Assembly: GCF_051401765.1 (NCBI RefSeq)
Contig: NW_027480422.1
Coordinates: forward strand, 14,278,001 to 14,342,000
DNA from: Calliopsis andreniformis
Lineage: Eukaryota; Arthropoda; Insecta; Hymenoptera; Andrenidae
Direction of reading: 5' to 3'
Length of the DNA: 64,000 bases
A program made the position numbers and the translations under genes. Shown here one piece after another: positions 24,799-37,600 of the stretch (the first letter of the stretch is position 1; the number at the start of each line of letters is the position of its first letter). Below the pieces are notes generated by a model, which was given only the letters and a program-made list of their open reading frames with translations, did not search any database and was not told the origin of the DNA.

Positions 24799-27030
24799 TA
24801 GGGCGTTGGCCCACCAGATCCAATAGTTAGGGCCTAAGAAGTCAACTCCAGGAGCACCAAATACAAAACAAATACAACAGTTTTTCCATGGTATAAAACG
24901 AATAATTGCAACCAGTGTGCAAGTAATGGTGATTTCTACGTTCCGGGCAACTTAGGCATCACTCTAGGGCGTTGTTCCACCAGAGCGAATAGTTAGGGCC
25001 TAAGACGTCAACGCCTTAAGCATAAAATGCAATATAAATACAATAGTTTTTCCATCGTATAAAACGAATACTTGCAACCAGTATTAAAGTTATGGTCACT
25101 TCTACGTTCCGGGCAGCCTAGGCTTCACCCTAGGGCGTTGCTCCACCTGATCGAATGGTTAGGGCCTAAGAAGTCAACGCCAGAAGCATAAAATACGATA
25201 TATGTACAACAGTTTTTCCATCGTATAAAACGAATTATTGCAACCAGTATGAAAGTTATGGTCGTTTCTACGTTCCGGGCAACCTAGGCATCACCCTAGA
25301 GTGTTGCTCCACCGCATCGAATAGCTACGGCATTAGAAGTTAAAGCCAGAAGCATAAAATGCAATAAAAATACAAGAGTTTGTCCATCGAATAACAGGAA
25401 TAATTGCAACCAGTGTGAAAGTGATGGTCATTTCTACGTTCCGGGCAACCTAGCCATCACTGTTGGGCGTTGGTCCACCAGATCCAATAGTTAGGGCCTA
25501 AGAAGCCAACGCCAGGAGCATCAAATACAAAATAAATACAACAGTTTTTCCATCGCAAGACAGGAATAATTGCAAGCAGTGGGAAAGAAATGGCTATTTC
25601 TAGATTCAGCGCAACCTAGGTTTCACTCTAGGGCGTGCTCCACCAGATCGAATAGTTAGGGGCTTAGAAAACAAGGCCAGAAGCATAAAATACAGTAAAA
25701 ATACAACAGGTTTTCTATTGTACAAAACGAATAATTGCAACCAGTGTGAGAGTAATGGTCATCTCTACGTTCCGGGCAACATAGGCTTCACTCTTGGACG
25801 TTGCTCCAAGAGATCGAATAGCTAGGAACTTAGAAGTCAACGCCAGAAGCATAGAATACAATATAAATACAACAGTTTTTCCATTGTATAAAATGAATAA
25901 TTGCAAACAGTGTGAAAGTAATGGTCATTTCTACGTTCCGGGCAACCTAGGCTTCACTCTAGGCCGTTGCTGCACCACATCGAATAGCTACGGCCTTAGA
26001 AGTCAACGCCATAACTATAAAAAACAATATAAATACAAGAGTTTTTCCATCGTATAGCATGAATAACTGCAAGCAGTGCGAAAGTAATGGTCATTTCTAC
26101 GTTCCGGGCAACCTAGGCTCCATTCTAGGGCGTTGTTCCACCAGATCGAACAGTTAGGGCCTTAGAAGTCAACGCCAGAAGCATGAGACACAATAAAAAT
26201 ACAACAGTTTTTCCATCGTATAGCATGAATAATTGCAACCAGTGTGAAGGTAATGGTCATTTCTACGTTCCGGGCAACCTAGTCTTCACTCTAGGGCGTT
26301 GTTCCACCAGATCGAATAGTTAGGGCCGAAGAAGTCAACGCCAGAAGCATAAAATACAATATGAATCCGACAGATTTTCCATCGTATAACAGGAGTAATT
26401 GCAACCAGTGTGAAATATATTGTCATTTCTACGTTCCGTGCGACCTAGGCTTCACTCTGGGGCGTTGGTCCACCAGATCGAATAGTTAGGGCCTAAGAAG
26501 TCAACGCCAGAAGCATAAAATACGAAATATATGCAATAGTTTTTCCATCATCTAAAACGAATAATTGAACGGCTGTCAATGGTGTGGTCATTTCTACGTT
26601 CCGGGCGTTCTAGGCTTCACCCTAGGGCGCTGCTCCACCAGATCGAATAGTTAGGGCCTTAGAAGTCAACGCCGGAAGCATAAAATACAAAATTAATACA
26701 ACAGTTTTTCCATTGTATAAAACGAGTAATAGCAACCAGTGTGAAAGTAATGGCCTTTTCGACGTTTCGTGCAAAATAGGCTTCACTCTTGGACGTTGCG
26801 CCTCGAGATCGTATAGCTAGGACCTTAGAAGTCAACGCCAGAGGCGTAAAATACATTAAATATGCAACAGTCTGCCCATCGTATTGCACGAATAATTGCA
26901 ACCAGAATGAAAGTAATGGTCATTTCTACGTTTCGGGCAACCTAGGCTCCACTCTAGGGCGTTGCGTCACCAAATCGAATAGCTAGGGCCTCAGAAGTCA
27001 ACGCCAGGAGCATAAAATACAATATAAATA

Positions 27031-28400
27031 CAACAGTTTTTCCATCGTATAAAACGAATAATTGCAACCAGTATGAAAGTTATGGTCATTTCTACGTTCC
27101 GGGCTATCTAGGCTTCACTCTAGGGCGTTGCTCAACCACATCGAATAGTTAGGGCCTTAGAAGTCAACGCCAGAAGCACCAAATCCAAAATTAATACAAC
27201 AGTTTTTCCATCGTATAAAACGAATAATTGCAACCAGTATGAGAGTTATGGTCATTTCTACGTTCCGGGCAACCTAGGCTTCACCCTAGGGCGTTGCTCC
27301 ACCTGACCGAATAGTTAGGGCCCAGGAAGTCATCGCCAGAAGCATAAAATACAATATAAATACAACAGTTTTTCCATTGTATAACAGGAATAATTGCAAC
27401 CAGTGTGAAAGGTATGGTCATTTCTACGTTCCGGGCAACCTAGGCTTCACTCTGGGGCGTTGCTCCACCACATCGAATAGCTGCGGCCTTAGAAGTCAAC
27501 GCCAGAAGCATAAAATACAATATAAATACAACAGTTTTTCAATCGTATAACAGGAATAATTGCAAACACTGTGAAAAATATGGTCATTTCTACGTTGCGG
27601 CCATCCTAGGCATCACTCTAGGGCATTGCTCCACCACATGGAATAGCTACGGCCCTAGAAGACAACGCCATAACTATAAAATACAATATAAATACAACAG
27701 TCTATGCATCGTATAAAACGAATAATTGCAACCAGTCTGTTAGTAATGGCCATTTCTACGTTCCGGGCAACCTAGACTTCACCCTAGGGCGTTTCTCCAC
27801 CAGATCGAAAAGTTAGGGCCTAAGAAGTCAATGCCAGAAGCATAAAATACAAAATAAATACAACAGTTTTCCCATCGTATAAAACGAATATTTGCATCCA
27901 GTGTGCAAGTAATGGTCACTTCTACGTTCCGGGCAACCTAGGCTTCACACTAGGACGTTGTTCCACCAGAGCGAATAGTTGGGGCCTAGGAAGTCAACGC
28001 CTGAAGCATAAAATACAAAATAAATACAACAGTTTTTCCATCGTATAACAAGAATAATTGCAACCAGTGTGAAAAATATGGTCATTTCTACGTTGCGGGC
28101 ATCCTAGGCTTCACTCTAGGGCGTTGCACCACCAGATCGAATAGTTAGGGCCTTCGAAGTCAACGCCCGAAGCATAAAATACAAAATAAATAGAACAGTT
28201 TTTCCATTGTATAAAACGAATAATTGAAACCAGTGTGAAAGTTATGGTCATTTCTACGTTCCGTGCCACCTAGGCTTCACTCTAGTGCGTTGCTCCACCA
28301 GATCGAATAGTTAGGGCCTAAGAAGTCAACGCCAGAAGCATAAAATACAATATAAATACAACAGTTTTCCCTTGTATAACAGAAATAATTGCAACCAGTG
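27031..28400 (+). repeat. Return of the 17-mer family between two large homology blocks
   Basis: At about 27030 the array leaves the diverged zone and resumes 17-mer-family monomers: GGGCTATCTAGG (as at 10190), AATCCAAAATTAATAC with GTATGAGAG (as at 18110), then ACACTAGGACG, AACAAGAAT and TTGAAACC types. At about 28400 it joins a stretch matching 15950 onward. It looks like a mosaic of pieces from the left half of the window. Confidence 0.75.
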
Positions 28401-28894
28401 TGAAAGTTATGGTCATTTCTACGTTCCGGGCAACCTAGGCTTCACTCTAGGGCGTTGCTCCACCACATCGAATAGTTAGGGCCTTAGAAGTCAATGCCAG
28501 AAGCATAAAATACTATATAAATACAACAGTTTTTAGACTGTATAATATGAATAATTGCAAACAGTGTGGAAGTAATGGCCATTTCTACGTTCCGGGCAAC
28601 CTAGGCTTCACTCTAGGGCGTTGGTCCACCAGATCCAATAGTTAGGGCCTAAGAAGTCAACGCCAGGAGCACCAAATACAAAATAAATACAACAGTTTTT
28701 CCATCGTATAAAACGATAATTGCATCCAGTGTGCAAGTAATGGTCATTTCTACGATCCGGGAGACCTAGGCATCACTCTAGGGCGTTGTTCCACCAGAGC
28801 GAATAGTTAGGGCCTAAGAAGTCAACGCCTGAAGCATAAAATACAATATAAATACAACAGTTTTTACATTGTATAAAACGAATAATTGCAACCA

Positions 28895-31800
28895 GTATTA
28901 AAGTTATGGTTATTTCTACGTTCAGGGCAACCTAGGCTTCAGTCTAGGGCGTGGTTCCCCCAGATCGAATAGTTAGGGCCTAAGAAGCCTACGCCAGAAG
29001 CATAAAATACAATATAAATACAACAGTTTTTCCCTTGTATAACAGGAATAATTGCAACCAGTGTGAAAGCTATGGTCATTTCTACGTTCAGGGCAACCTA
29101 GGTTTCACTCTAGGGCGTTGCTCCACCACAGCGAATAGTTAGGGCCTTAGACGTCAATGCCAGAAGCATAAAATGCCATATAAATACAACAGTTGTTCCA
29201 CTGTATAATACGTATAATTGCAAACAGTGTGGAAGTAATGGTCATTTCTACGTTCCGGGCAACCTAGGCTTCACTCTAGGGCGTTGCTCAACCACATCGA
29301 ATAGCTACGGCCCTAGAAGACAACGCCATAACTATAAAATACAATATAAATACAACAGTCTATACATCGTATAAAACGAATAATTGCAACCAGTCTGATA
29401 GTTATGGTCAGTTCTACGTTCCGGGTAACCTAGACTACACCCTAGGGCGTTTCTTCACCAGATCGAATAGTTAGGGCCTAAGAAGTCAATGCCAGAAGCC
29501 TAAAATACAAAATAAACACAACAGTTTTTCCATCGTATAAAACGAATAATTGCATCCAGCGTGCAAGTAATGGTCATTTCTACGATCCGGGCAACCTAGG
29601 CATCACCCTAGGGCGTTGTTCCACCAGAGCGAATAGTTAGGGCCTAAGAAGTCAACGCTGAAGCATAAAATACAATATAAATACAACAGTTTTTCCATCG
29701 TATAAAACGAATAATTGCAACCAGTGAGCAAGTAATGGTCATTTCTACGTTCCGGGCTATCTAGGCTTCACTCTAGGGCGTTGTTCCACTAGAGCGAATA
29801 GTTAGGGCCTAAGAAGTCAACGCCAGAAGCATAAAATACGATATATGTACAACAGTTTTACCATCGTATAAAATGAATAATCGCAAACAGTGTGAAGGTA
29901 ATGGTCACTTCTACGTTCCGGGCAACCTAGGCTTCACACTAGGACGTTGTTCCACCAGAGCGAATAGTTAGGGCCTAGGAAGTCAACGCCTGAAGCATAA
30001 AATACAAAATAAATACAACAGTTTTTCCATCGTATAACAAGAATAATTGCAACCAGTGTGAAAAATATGGTCATTTCTACGTTGCGGGCATCCTAGGCTT
30101 CACTCTAGTGCGTTGCTCCACCAGATCGAATAGTTAGGGCCTAAGAAGTCAACGCCAGAAGCATAAAATACAATATAAATACAACAGTTTTCCCTTGTAT
30201 AACAGAAATAATTGCAACCAGTGTGAAAGTTATGGTCATTTCTACGTTCCGGGCAACCTAGGCTTCACTCTGGGGCGTTGCTCCACCACATCGAATAGTT
30301 AGGGCCATAGAAGTCAATGCCAGAAGCATAAAATGCCATATAAATACAACAGTTGTTCCACTGTATAATACGTATAATTGCAAACAGTGTGGAAGTAATG
30401 GTCACTTCTACGTTCCGGGCAACCTAGGCTTCACTCTAGGGCGTTGCTCAACCACATCGAATAGTTAGGGCCTTAGAAGTCAACGCCAGAAGCACCAAAT
30501 CCAAAATTAATACAACAGTTTTTCCATCGTATAAAACGAATAATTGCAACCAGTATGAGAGTTATGGTCATTTCTACGTTCCGGGCAACCTAGGCTTCAC
30601 CCTAGGGGGGTTGCTCCACCTGACCGAATAGTTAGGGCCCAGGAAGTCAACGCCAGAAGCATAAAATACAATATAAATACAACAGTTTTTCCATTGTATA
30701 ACAGGAATAATTGCAACCAGTGTGAAAGGTATGGTCATTTCTACGTTCCGGGCAACCTAGGCTTCACTCTAGGGCGTTGCTCCACCACATCGAATAGTTA
30801 GGGCCTTAGAAGTCAATGCCAGAAGCATAAAATACTATATAAATACAACAGTTTTTAGACTGTATAATATGAATAATTGCAAACAGTGTGGAAGTAATGG
30901 CCATTTCTACGTTCCGGGCAACCTAGGCTTCACTCTAGGGCGTTGGTCCACCAGATCCAGTAGCTAGGGCCTAAGAAGTCAACGCCAGGAGCACCAAATA
31001 CAAAATAAATACAACAGTTTTTCCATCGTATAAAACGATAATTGCATCCAGTGTGCAAGTAATGGTCATTTCTACGATCCGGGCGACCTAGGCATCACTC
31101 TAGGGCGTTGTTCCACCAGAGCGAATAGTTAGGGCCTAAGAAGTCAACGCCTGAAGCATAAAATACAATATAAATACAACAGTTTTTACATTGTATAAAA
31201 CGAATTATTGCAACCAGTATTAAAGTTATGGTTATTTCTACGTTCAGGGCAAACTAGGCTTCACCCTAGGGCGTTGCTTCACCAGATCGAATAGTTAGGG
31301 CCTAAGAAGTCAAGGCCAGTAGCATAAAATACAATATAAATACAACAGTTTTTAGACTGTATAATATGAATAATTGCAAACAGTGTGGAAGTAATGGCCA
31401 TTTCTACGTTCCGGGCAACCTAGGCTTCACTCTAGGGCGTTGGTCCACCAGATCCAGTAGCTAGGGCCTAAGAAGTCAACGCCAGGAGCACCAAATACAA
31501 AATAAATACAACAGTTTTTCCATCGTATAAAACGATAATTGCATCCAGTGTGCAAGTAATGGTCATTTCTACGATCCGGGCGACCTAGGCATCACTCTAG
31601 GGCGTTGTTCCACCAGAGCGAATAGTTAGGGCCTACGAAGTCAACGCCTGAAGCATAAAATACAATATAAATACAACAGTTTTTACATTGTATAAAACGA
31701 ATTATTGCAACCAGTATTAAAGTTATGGTTATTTCTACGTTCAGGGCAAACTAGGCTTCACCCTAGGGCGTTGCTTCACCAGATCGAATAGTTAGGGCCT

Positions 31801-34699
31801 AAGAAGTCAAGGCCAGTAGCATAAAATACAATATAAATACAACAGTTTTTCCCTTGTATAACAGGAATAATTGCAACCAGTGTGAAAGCTATGGTCATTT
31901 CTACGTTCAGGGCAACCTAGGTTTCACTCTAGGGCGTTGCTCCACCACAGCGAATAGTTAGGGCCTTAGACGTCAATGCCAGAAGCATAAAATGCCATAT
32001 AAATACAACAGTTGTTCCACTGTATAATACGTATAATTGCAAACAGTGTGGAAGTAATGGTCATTTCTACGTTCAGGGCAACCCAGGCTTCACTCTAGGG
32101 CGTTGCTCAACCACATCGAATAGCTACGGCCCTAGAAGACAACGCCATAGCTATAAAATACAATATAAATACAACAGTCTATACATCGTATAAAACGAAT
32201 AATTGCAACCAGTCTGATAGTTATGGTCATTTCTACGTTCCGGGTAACCTAGACTACACCCTAGGGCGTTTCTCCACCAGATCGAATAGTTAGGGCCTAA
32301 GAAGTCAATGCCAGAAGCCTAAAATACAAAATAAATACAACAGTTTTTCCATCGTATAAAACGAATAATTGCATCCAGTGTGCAAGTAATGGTCATTTCT
32401 ACGATCCGGGCAACCTAGGCATCACCCTAGGGCGTTGTTCCACCAGAGCGAATAGTTAGGGCCTAAGAAGTCAACGCTGAAGCATAAAATACAATATAAA
32501 TACAACAGTTTTTCCATCGTATAAAACGAATAATTGCAACCAGTGTGCAAGTAATGGTCATTTCTACGTTCCGGGCTATCTAGGCTTCACTCTAGGGCGT
32601 TGTTCCACCAGATCGAATTGTTAGGGCCTAAGAAGTCAACGCCAGAAGCATAAAATACGATATATGTACAACAGTTGTTCCATCGTATAAAACGAGTAAT
32701 TGCAAACAGTGTGGAAGTAATGTTCATTTCTACGTTCCGGGCAACCTAGGCTTCACTCTAGGGCGATGCTCCACCAGATCGAATAGTTAAGGCCTTAGAA
32801 GTCAACGCCCGAAGCATAAAATGCAAAATTAATACAACAGTCTTTCCATTGTATAAAACGAATAATTGCAACCAGTATGAAGGTTATGGTCATTTCTACG
32901 TTCCGGGCAACCTCGGCTTCAACCTAGGGCGTTGCTCCACCAGATTCAATAGCTAGGTCCTTAGAAGTCAACGCCCGAAGCATAAAATACAGTAAAAATA
33001 AAACAGTTTTTCCATCGTATAACGGAAATAATTGCAACCAGTGTGAAAGTGATGGTCATTTCTACATTCCGTGCAACCTAGGCTTCACTCTAGGGCGTTG
33101 GTCCACCAGATCCAATAGCTAGGACCTTAGAAGTCAAAGCCTGAAGAAGAAAATACAATAAAAATGCAACAGTTTTTCCATCGTATACCATGAATAACTG
33201 CAACCAGTGTGAAAGTAATGGTCACTTCTACGTTCCGGGCAACCTAGGCTTCACCCAAGGGCGTTGCTCCACCAGTTCGAATAGTTAGGGCCTTAGAAGC
33301 TAACGCCGGAAGCATAAAATACAAAATTAATACAACAGTTTTTCCATTGTATAAAACGAGTAATAGCAACCAGTGTGAAAGTTATGGTCATTTCTACGTT
33401 CCGGGCAACCTAGGCTTCTCTCTAGGCCGTTATTCCACCACATCGGATAGCTTCGGCCTCAGAAGTCAACGCCAGAAGCATAAAATACACTATAAATACA
33501 ACAGTTTTTCCATCATATAAAACGAATAATATCAACCAGTGTGAAAGTTATGGTCATTCCTACGTTCCGTGCAACCCAGGCTCCACTCTACAACGTTGCT
33601 CCACCAAATCGAATAGCCAGGGCCTTAGAAGTCAGCGCCCGAAGCATAAAATACAAAATAAATAGAACAGTTTTTCCATGGTATAAAACGGATAATTGCA
33701 ACCAGTATGTTAGTAGTGGTCATTTCTACGTTCCGGGCAACCTAGGCTTCTCTCTAGGCCGTTATTCCACCACATCGGATAGCTTCGGCCTTAGAAGTCA
33801 ACGCCAGAAGCATAAAATACACTATAAATACAACAGTTTTTCCATCATATAAAACGAATAATTGCAATCAGTATGAAGGTTATGGTCATTTCTACGTTCC
33901 GGGCAGCCTAGGCTTCACCCTAGGCGTTGCTCCACCAGATCCAATAGTTAGGGCCTAAGAAGTAAACGCCAGATGCATAAAGTACAATAAAGATCCAACA
34001 GTCTGTCCATGGTATAACAGGAATAATTGCAACCAGTGTGAAAGTAATGGTTGTTTCTACGTTCCGGGCAACCTAGGCTTCACCCTAGGGCGTTGCTCCA
34101 CCATATCCAATAGTTTGGACCTAAGAAGTCAACTACAGAAGCATAAAATACAATAAAAATACAACAGTTTTTCCATCGTATAACAGGAATAACAGCAACC
34201 ATAGTGAAGGTGATGGTCACTTCTAAGTTCCGGGCAACCTAGGCTTCACTCTAGAGCGTTGCACCACCTGATCGAATAGTTAGGGCCTAAGAATTCAACG
34301 CCAGAAGCACCAAATACAAAATAAATACAACAGTTTTTCCATCGTATATAACGAATAATTGCAACCAGTGTGAAAGTAATGGTCATTTCTACGTTCCGGG
34401 CAACCTAGGCATCACTATAGGGCGTTGGCCCACCAGATCCAATAGTTAGGGCCTAAGAAGTCAACTCCAGGAGCACCAAATACAAAACAAATACAACAGT
34501 TTTTCCATCGTATAAAACGAATAATTGCAACCAGTGTGCAAGTAATGGTGATTTCTACGTTCCGGGCAACTTAGGCATCACTCTAGGCCGTTGTTCCACC
34601 AGAGCGAATAGTTAGGGCCTAAGACGTCAACGCCTTAAGCATAAAATGCAATATAAATACAATAGTTTTTCCATCGTATAAAACGAATACTTGCAACCA
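28895..34699 (+). repeat. 35-monomer (5805-bp) tandem duplication, copy 1
   Basis: Markers recur at 5805 bp: AACAGGAATAATTGC at 29041 and 34846, CGATATATGTACAACAG at 32658 and 38463, and the start of an identical-length open frame at 33541 and 39346. The unit is itself a rearranged copy of 16.4-20.2 kb (offset 12438), 21.5-22.7 kb (offset 11112) and 24.2-25.1 kb (offset 9619), in that order. The right edge lies in a monomer whose left part is of the AATACTTGCAACC type and whose right part is of the GGTTATTTCTACG type (about 34691-34716). Confidence 0.93.
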
Positions 34700-37600
34700 G
34701 TATTAAAGTTATGGTTATTTCTACGTTCAGGGCAACCTAGGCTTCAGTCTAGGGCGTGGTTCCCCCAGATCGAATAGTTAGGGCCTAAGAAGCCTACGCC
34801 AGAAGCATAAAATACAATATAAATACAACAGTTTTTCCCTTGTATAACAGGAATAATTGCAACCAGTGTGAAAGCTATGGTCATTTCTACGTTCAGGGCA
34901 ACCTAGGTTTCACTCTAGGGCGTTGCTCCACCACAGCGAATAGTTAGGGCCTTAGACGTCAATGCCAGAAGCATAAAATGCCATATAAATACAACAGTTG
35001 TTCCACTGTATAATACGTATAATTGCAAACAGTGTGGAAGTAATGGTCATTTCTACGTTCCGGGCAACCTAGGCTTCACTCCAGGGCGTTGCTCAACCAC
35101 ATCGAATAGCTACGGCCCTAGAAGACAACGCCATAACTATAAAATACAATATAAATACAACAGTCTATACATCGTATAAAACGAATAATTGCAACCAGTC
35201 TGATAGTTATGGTCAGTTCTACGTTCCGGGTAACCTAGACTACACCCTAGGGCGTTTCTTCACCAGATCGAATAGTTAGGGCCTAAGAAGTCAATGCCAG
35301 AAGCCTAAAATACAAAATAAACACAACAGTTTTTCCATCGTATAAAACGAATAATTGCATCCAGCGTGCAAGTAATGGTCATTTCTACGATCCGGGCAAC
35401 CTAGGCATCACCCTAGGGCGTTGTTCCACCAGAGCGAATAGTTAGGGCCTAAGAAGTCAACGCTGAAGCATAAAATACAATATAAATACAACAGTTTTTC
35501 CATCGTATAAAACGAATAATTGCAACCAGTGAGCAAGTAATGGTCATTTCTACGTTCCGGGCTATCTAGGCTTCACTCTAGGGCGTTGTTCCACTAGAGC
35601 GAATAGTTAGGGCCTAAGAAGTCAACGCCAGAAGCATAAAATACGATATATGTACAACAGTTTTACCATCGTATAAAATGAATAATCGCAAACAGTGTGA
35701 AGGTAATGGTCACTTCTACGTTCCGGGCAACCTAGGCTTCACACTAGGACGTTGTTCCACCAGAGCGAATAGTTAGGGCCTAGGAAGTCAACGCCTGAAG
35801 CATAAAATACAAAATAAATACAACAGTTTTTCCATCGTATAACAAGAATAATTGCAACCAGTGTGAAAAATATGGTCATTTCTACGTTGCGGGCATCCTA
35901 GGCTTCACTCTAGTGCGTTGCTCCACCAGATCGAATAGTTAGGGCCTAAGAAGTCAACGCCAGAAGCATAAAATACAATATAAATACAACAGTTTTCCCT
36001 TGTATAACAGAAATAATTGCAACCAGTGTGAAAGTTATGGTCATTTCTACGTTCCGGGCAACCTAGGCTTCACTCTGGGGCGTTGCTCCACCACATCGAA
36101 TAGTTAGGGCCATAGAAGTCAATGCCAGAAGCATAAAATGCCATATAAATACAACAGTTGTTCCACTGTATAATACGTATAATTGCAAACAGTGTGGAAG
36201 TAATGGTCACTTCTACGTTCCGGGCAACCTAGGCTTCACTCTAGGGCGTTGCTCAACCACATCGAATAGTTAGGGCCTTAGAAGTCAACGCCAGAAGCAC
36301 CAAATCCAAAATTAATACAACAGTTTTTCCATCGTATAAAACGAATAATTGCAACCAGTATGAGAGTTATGGTCATTTCTACGTTCCGGGCAACCTAGGC
36401 TTCACCCTAGGGGGGTTCCTCCACCTGACCGAATAGTTAGGGCCCAGGAAGTCAACGCCAGAAGCATAAAATACAATATAAATACAACAGTTTTTCCATT
36501 GTATAACAGGAATAATTGCAACCAGTGTGAAAGGTATGGTCATTTCTACGTTCCGGGCAACCTAGGCTTCACTCTAGGGCGTTGCTCCACCACATCGAAT
36601 AGTTAGGGCCTTAGAAGTCAATGCCAGAAGCATAAAATACTATATAAATACAACAGTTTTTAGACTGTATAATATGAATAATTGCAAACAGTGTGGAAGT
36701 AATGGCCATTTCTACGTTCCGGGCAACCTAGGCTTCACTCTAGGGCGTTGGTCCACCAGATCCAGTAGCTAGGGCCTAAGAAGTCAACGCCAGGAGCACC
36801 AAATACAAAATAAATACAACAGTTTTTCCATCGTATAAAACGATAATTGCATCCAGTGTGCAAGTAATGGTCATTTCTACGATCCGGGCGACCTAGGCAT
36901 CACTCTAGGGCGTTGTTCCACCAGAGCGAATAGTTAGGGCCTAAGAAGTCAACGCCTGAAGCATAAAATACAATATAAATACAACAGTTTTTACATTGTA
37001 TAAAACGAATTATTGCAACCAGTATTAAAGTTATGGTTATTTCTACGTTCAGGGCAAACTAGGCTTCACCCTAGGGCGTTGCTTCACCAGATCGAATAGT
37101 TAGGGCCTAAGAAGTCAAGGCCAGTAGCATAAAATACAATATAAATACAACAGTTTTTAGACTGTATAATATGAATAATTGCAAACAGTGTGGAAGTAAT
37201 GGCCATTTCTACGTTCCGGGCAACCTAGGCTTCACTCTAGGGCGTTGGTCCACCAGATCCAGTAGCTAGGGCCTAAGAAGTCAACGCCAGGAGCACCAAA
37301 TACAAAATAAATACAACAGTTTTTCCATCGTATAAAACGATAATTGCATCCAGTGTGCAAGTAATGGTCATTTCTACGATCCGGGCGACCTAGGCATCAC
37401 TCTAGGGCGTTGTTCCACCAGAGCGAATAGTTAGGGCCTACGAAGTCAACGCCTGAAGCATAAAATACAATATAAATACAACAGTTTTTACATTGTATAA
37501 AACGAATTATTGCAACCAGTATTAAAGTTATGGTTATTTCTACGTTCAGGGCAAACTAGGCTTCACCCTAGGGCGTTGCTTCACCAGATCGAATAGTTAG

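Larger units (their letters stand above)
20181..27030 (+). repeat. Diverged monomer zone with little higher-order structure
   Basis: About 41 monomers, most individually distinguishable, with more substitutions and small indels than the neighbouring zones (for example CTAGGCGTTG at about 24304, GGGCGTGCTCC at about 25633 and TCGATAGTTAG at about 22995). Only short duplications are seen: two monomers at 22270-22935 and about two at 23870/24533. Parts of this zone recur in order in 32.6-44.1 kb, so it is either the source of those blocks or an older sibling. It contains no gene; several open frames of 63-103 codons here are satellite read-through. Confidence 0.85.

Noticed and set aside
26659..26901. 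80-codon minus-strand frame with plus-strand overlap at 26789-26986
   Set aside because: Two overlapping frames on opposite strands of satellite DNA, and copies at 43741 and 55359 follow block duplication. No start context or coding bias.
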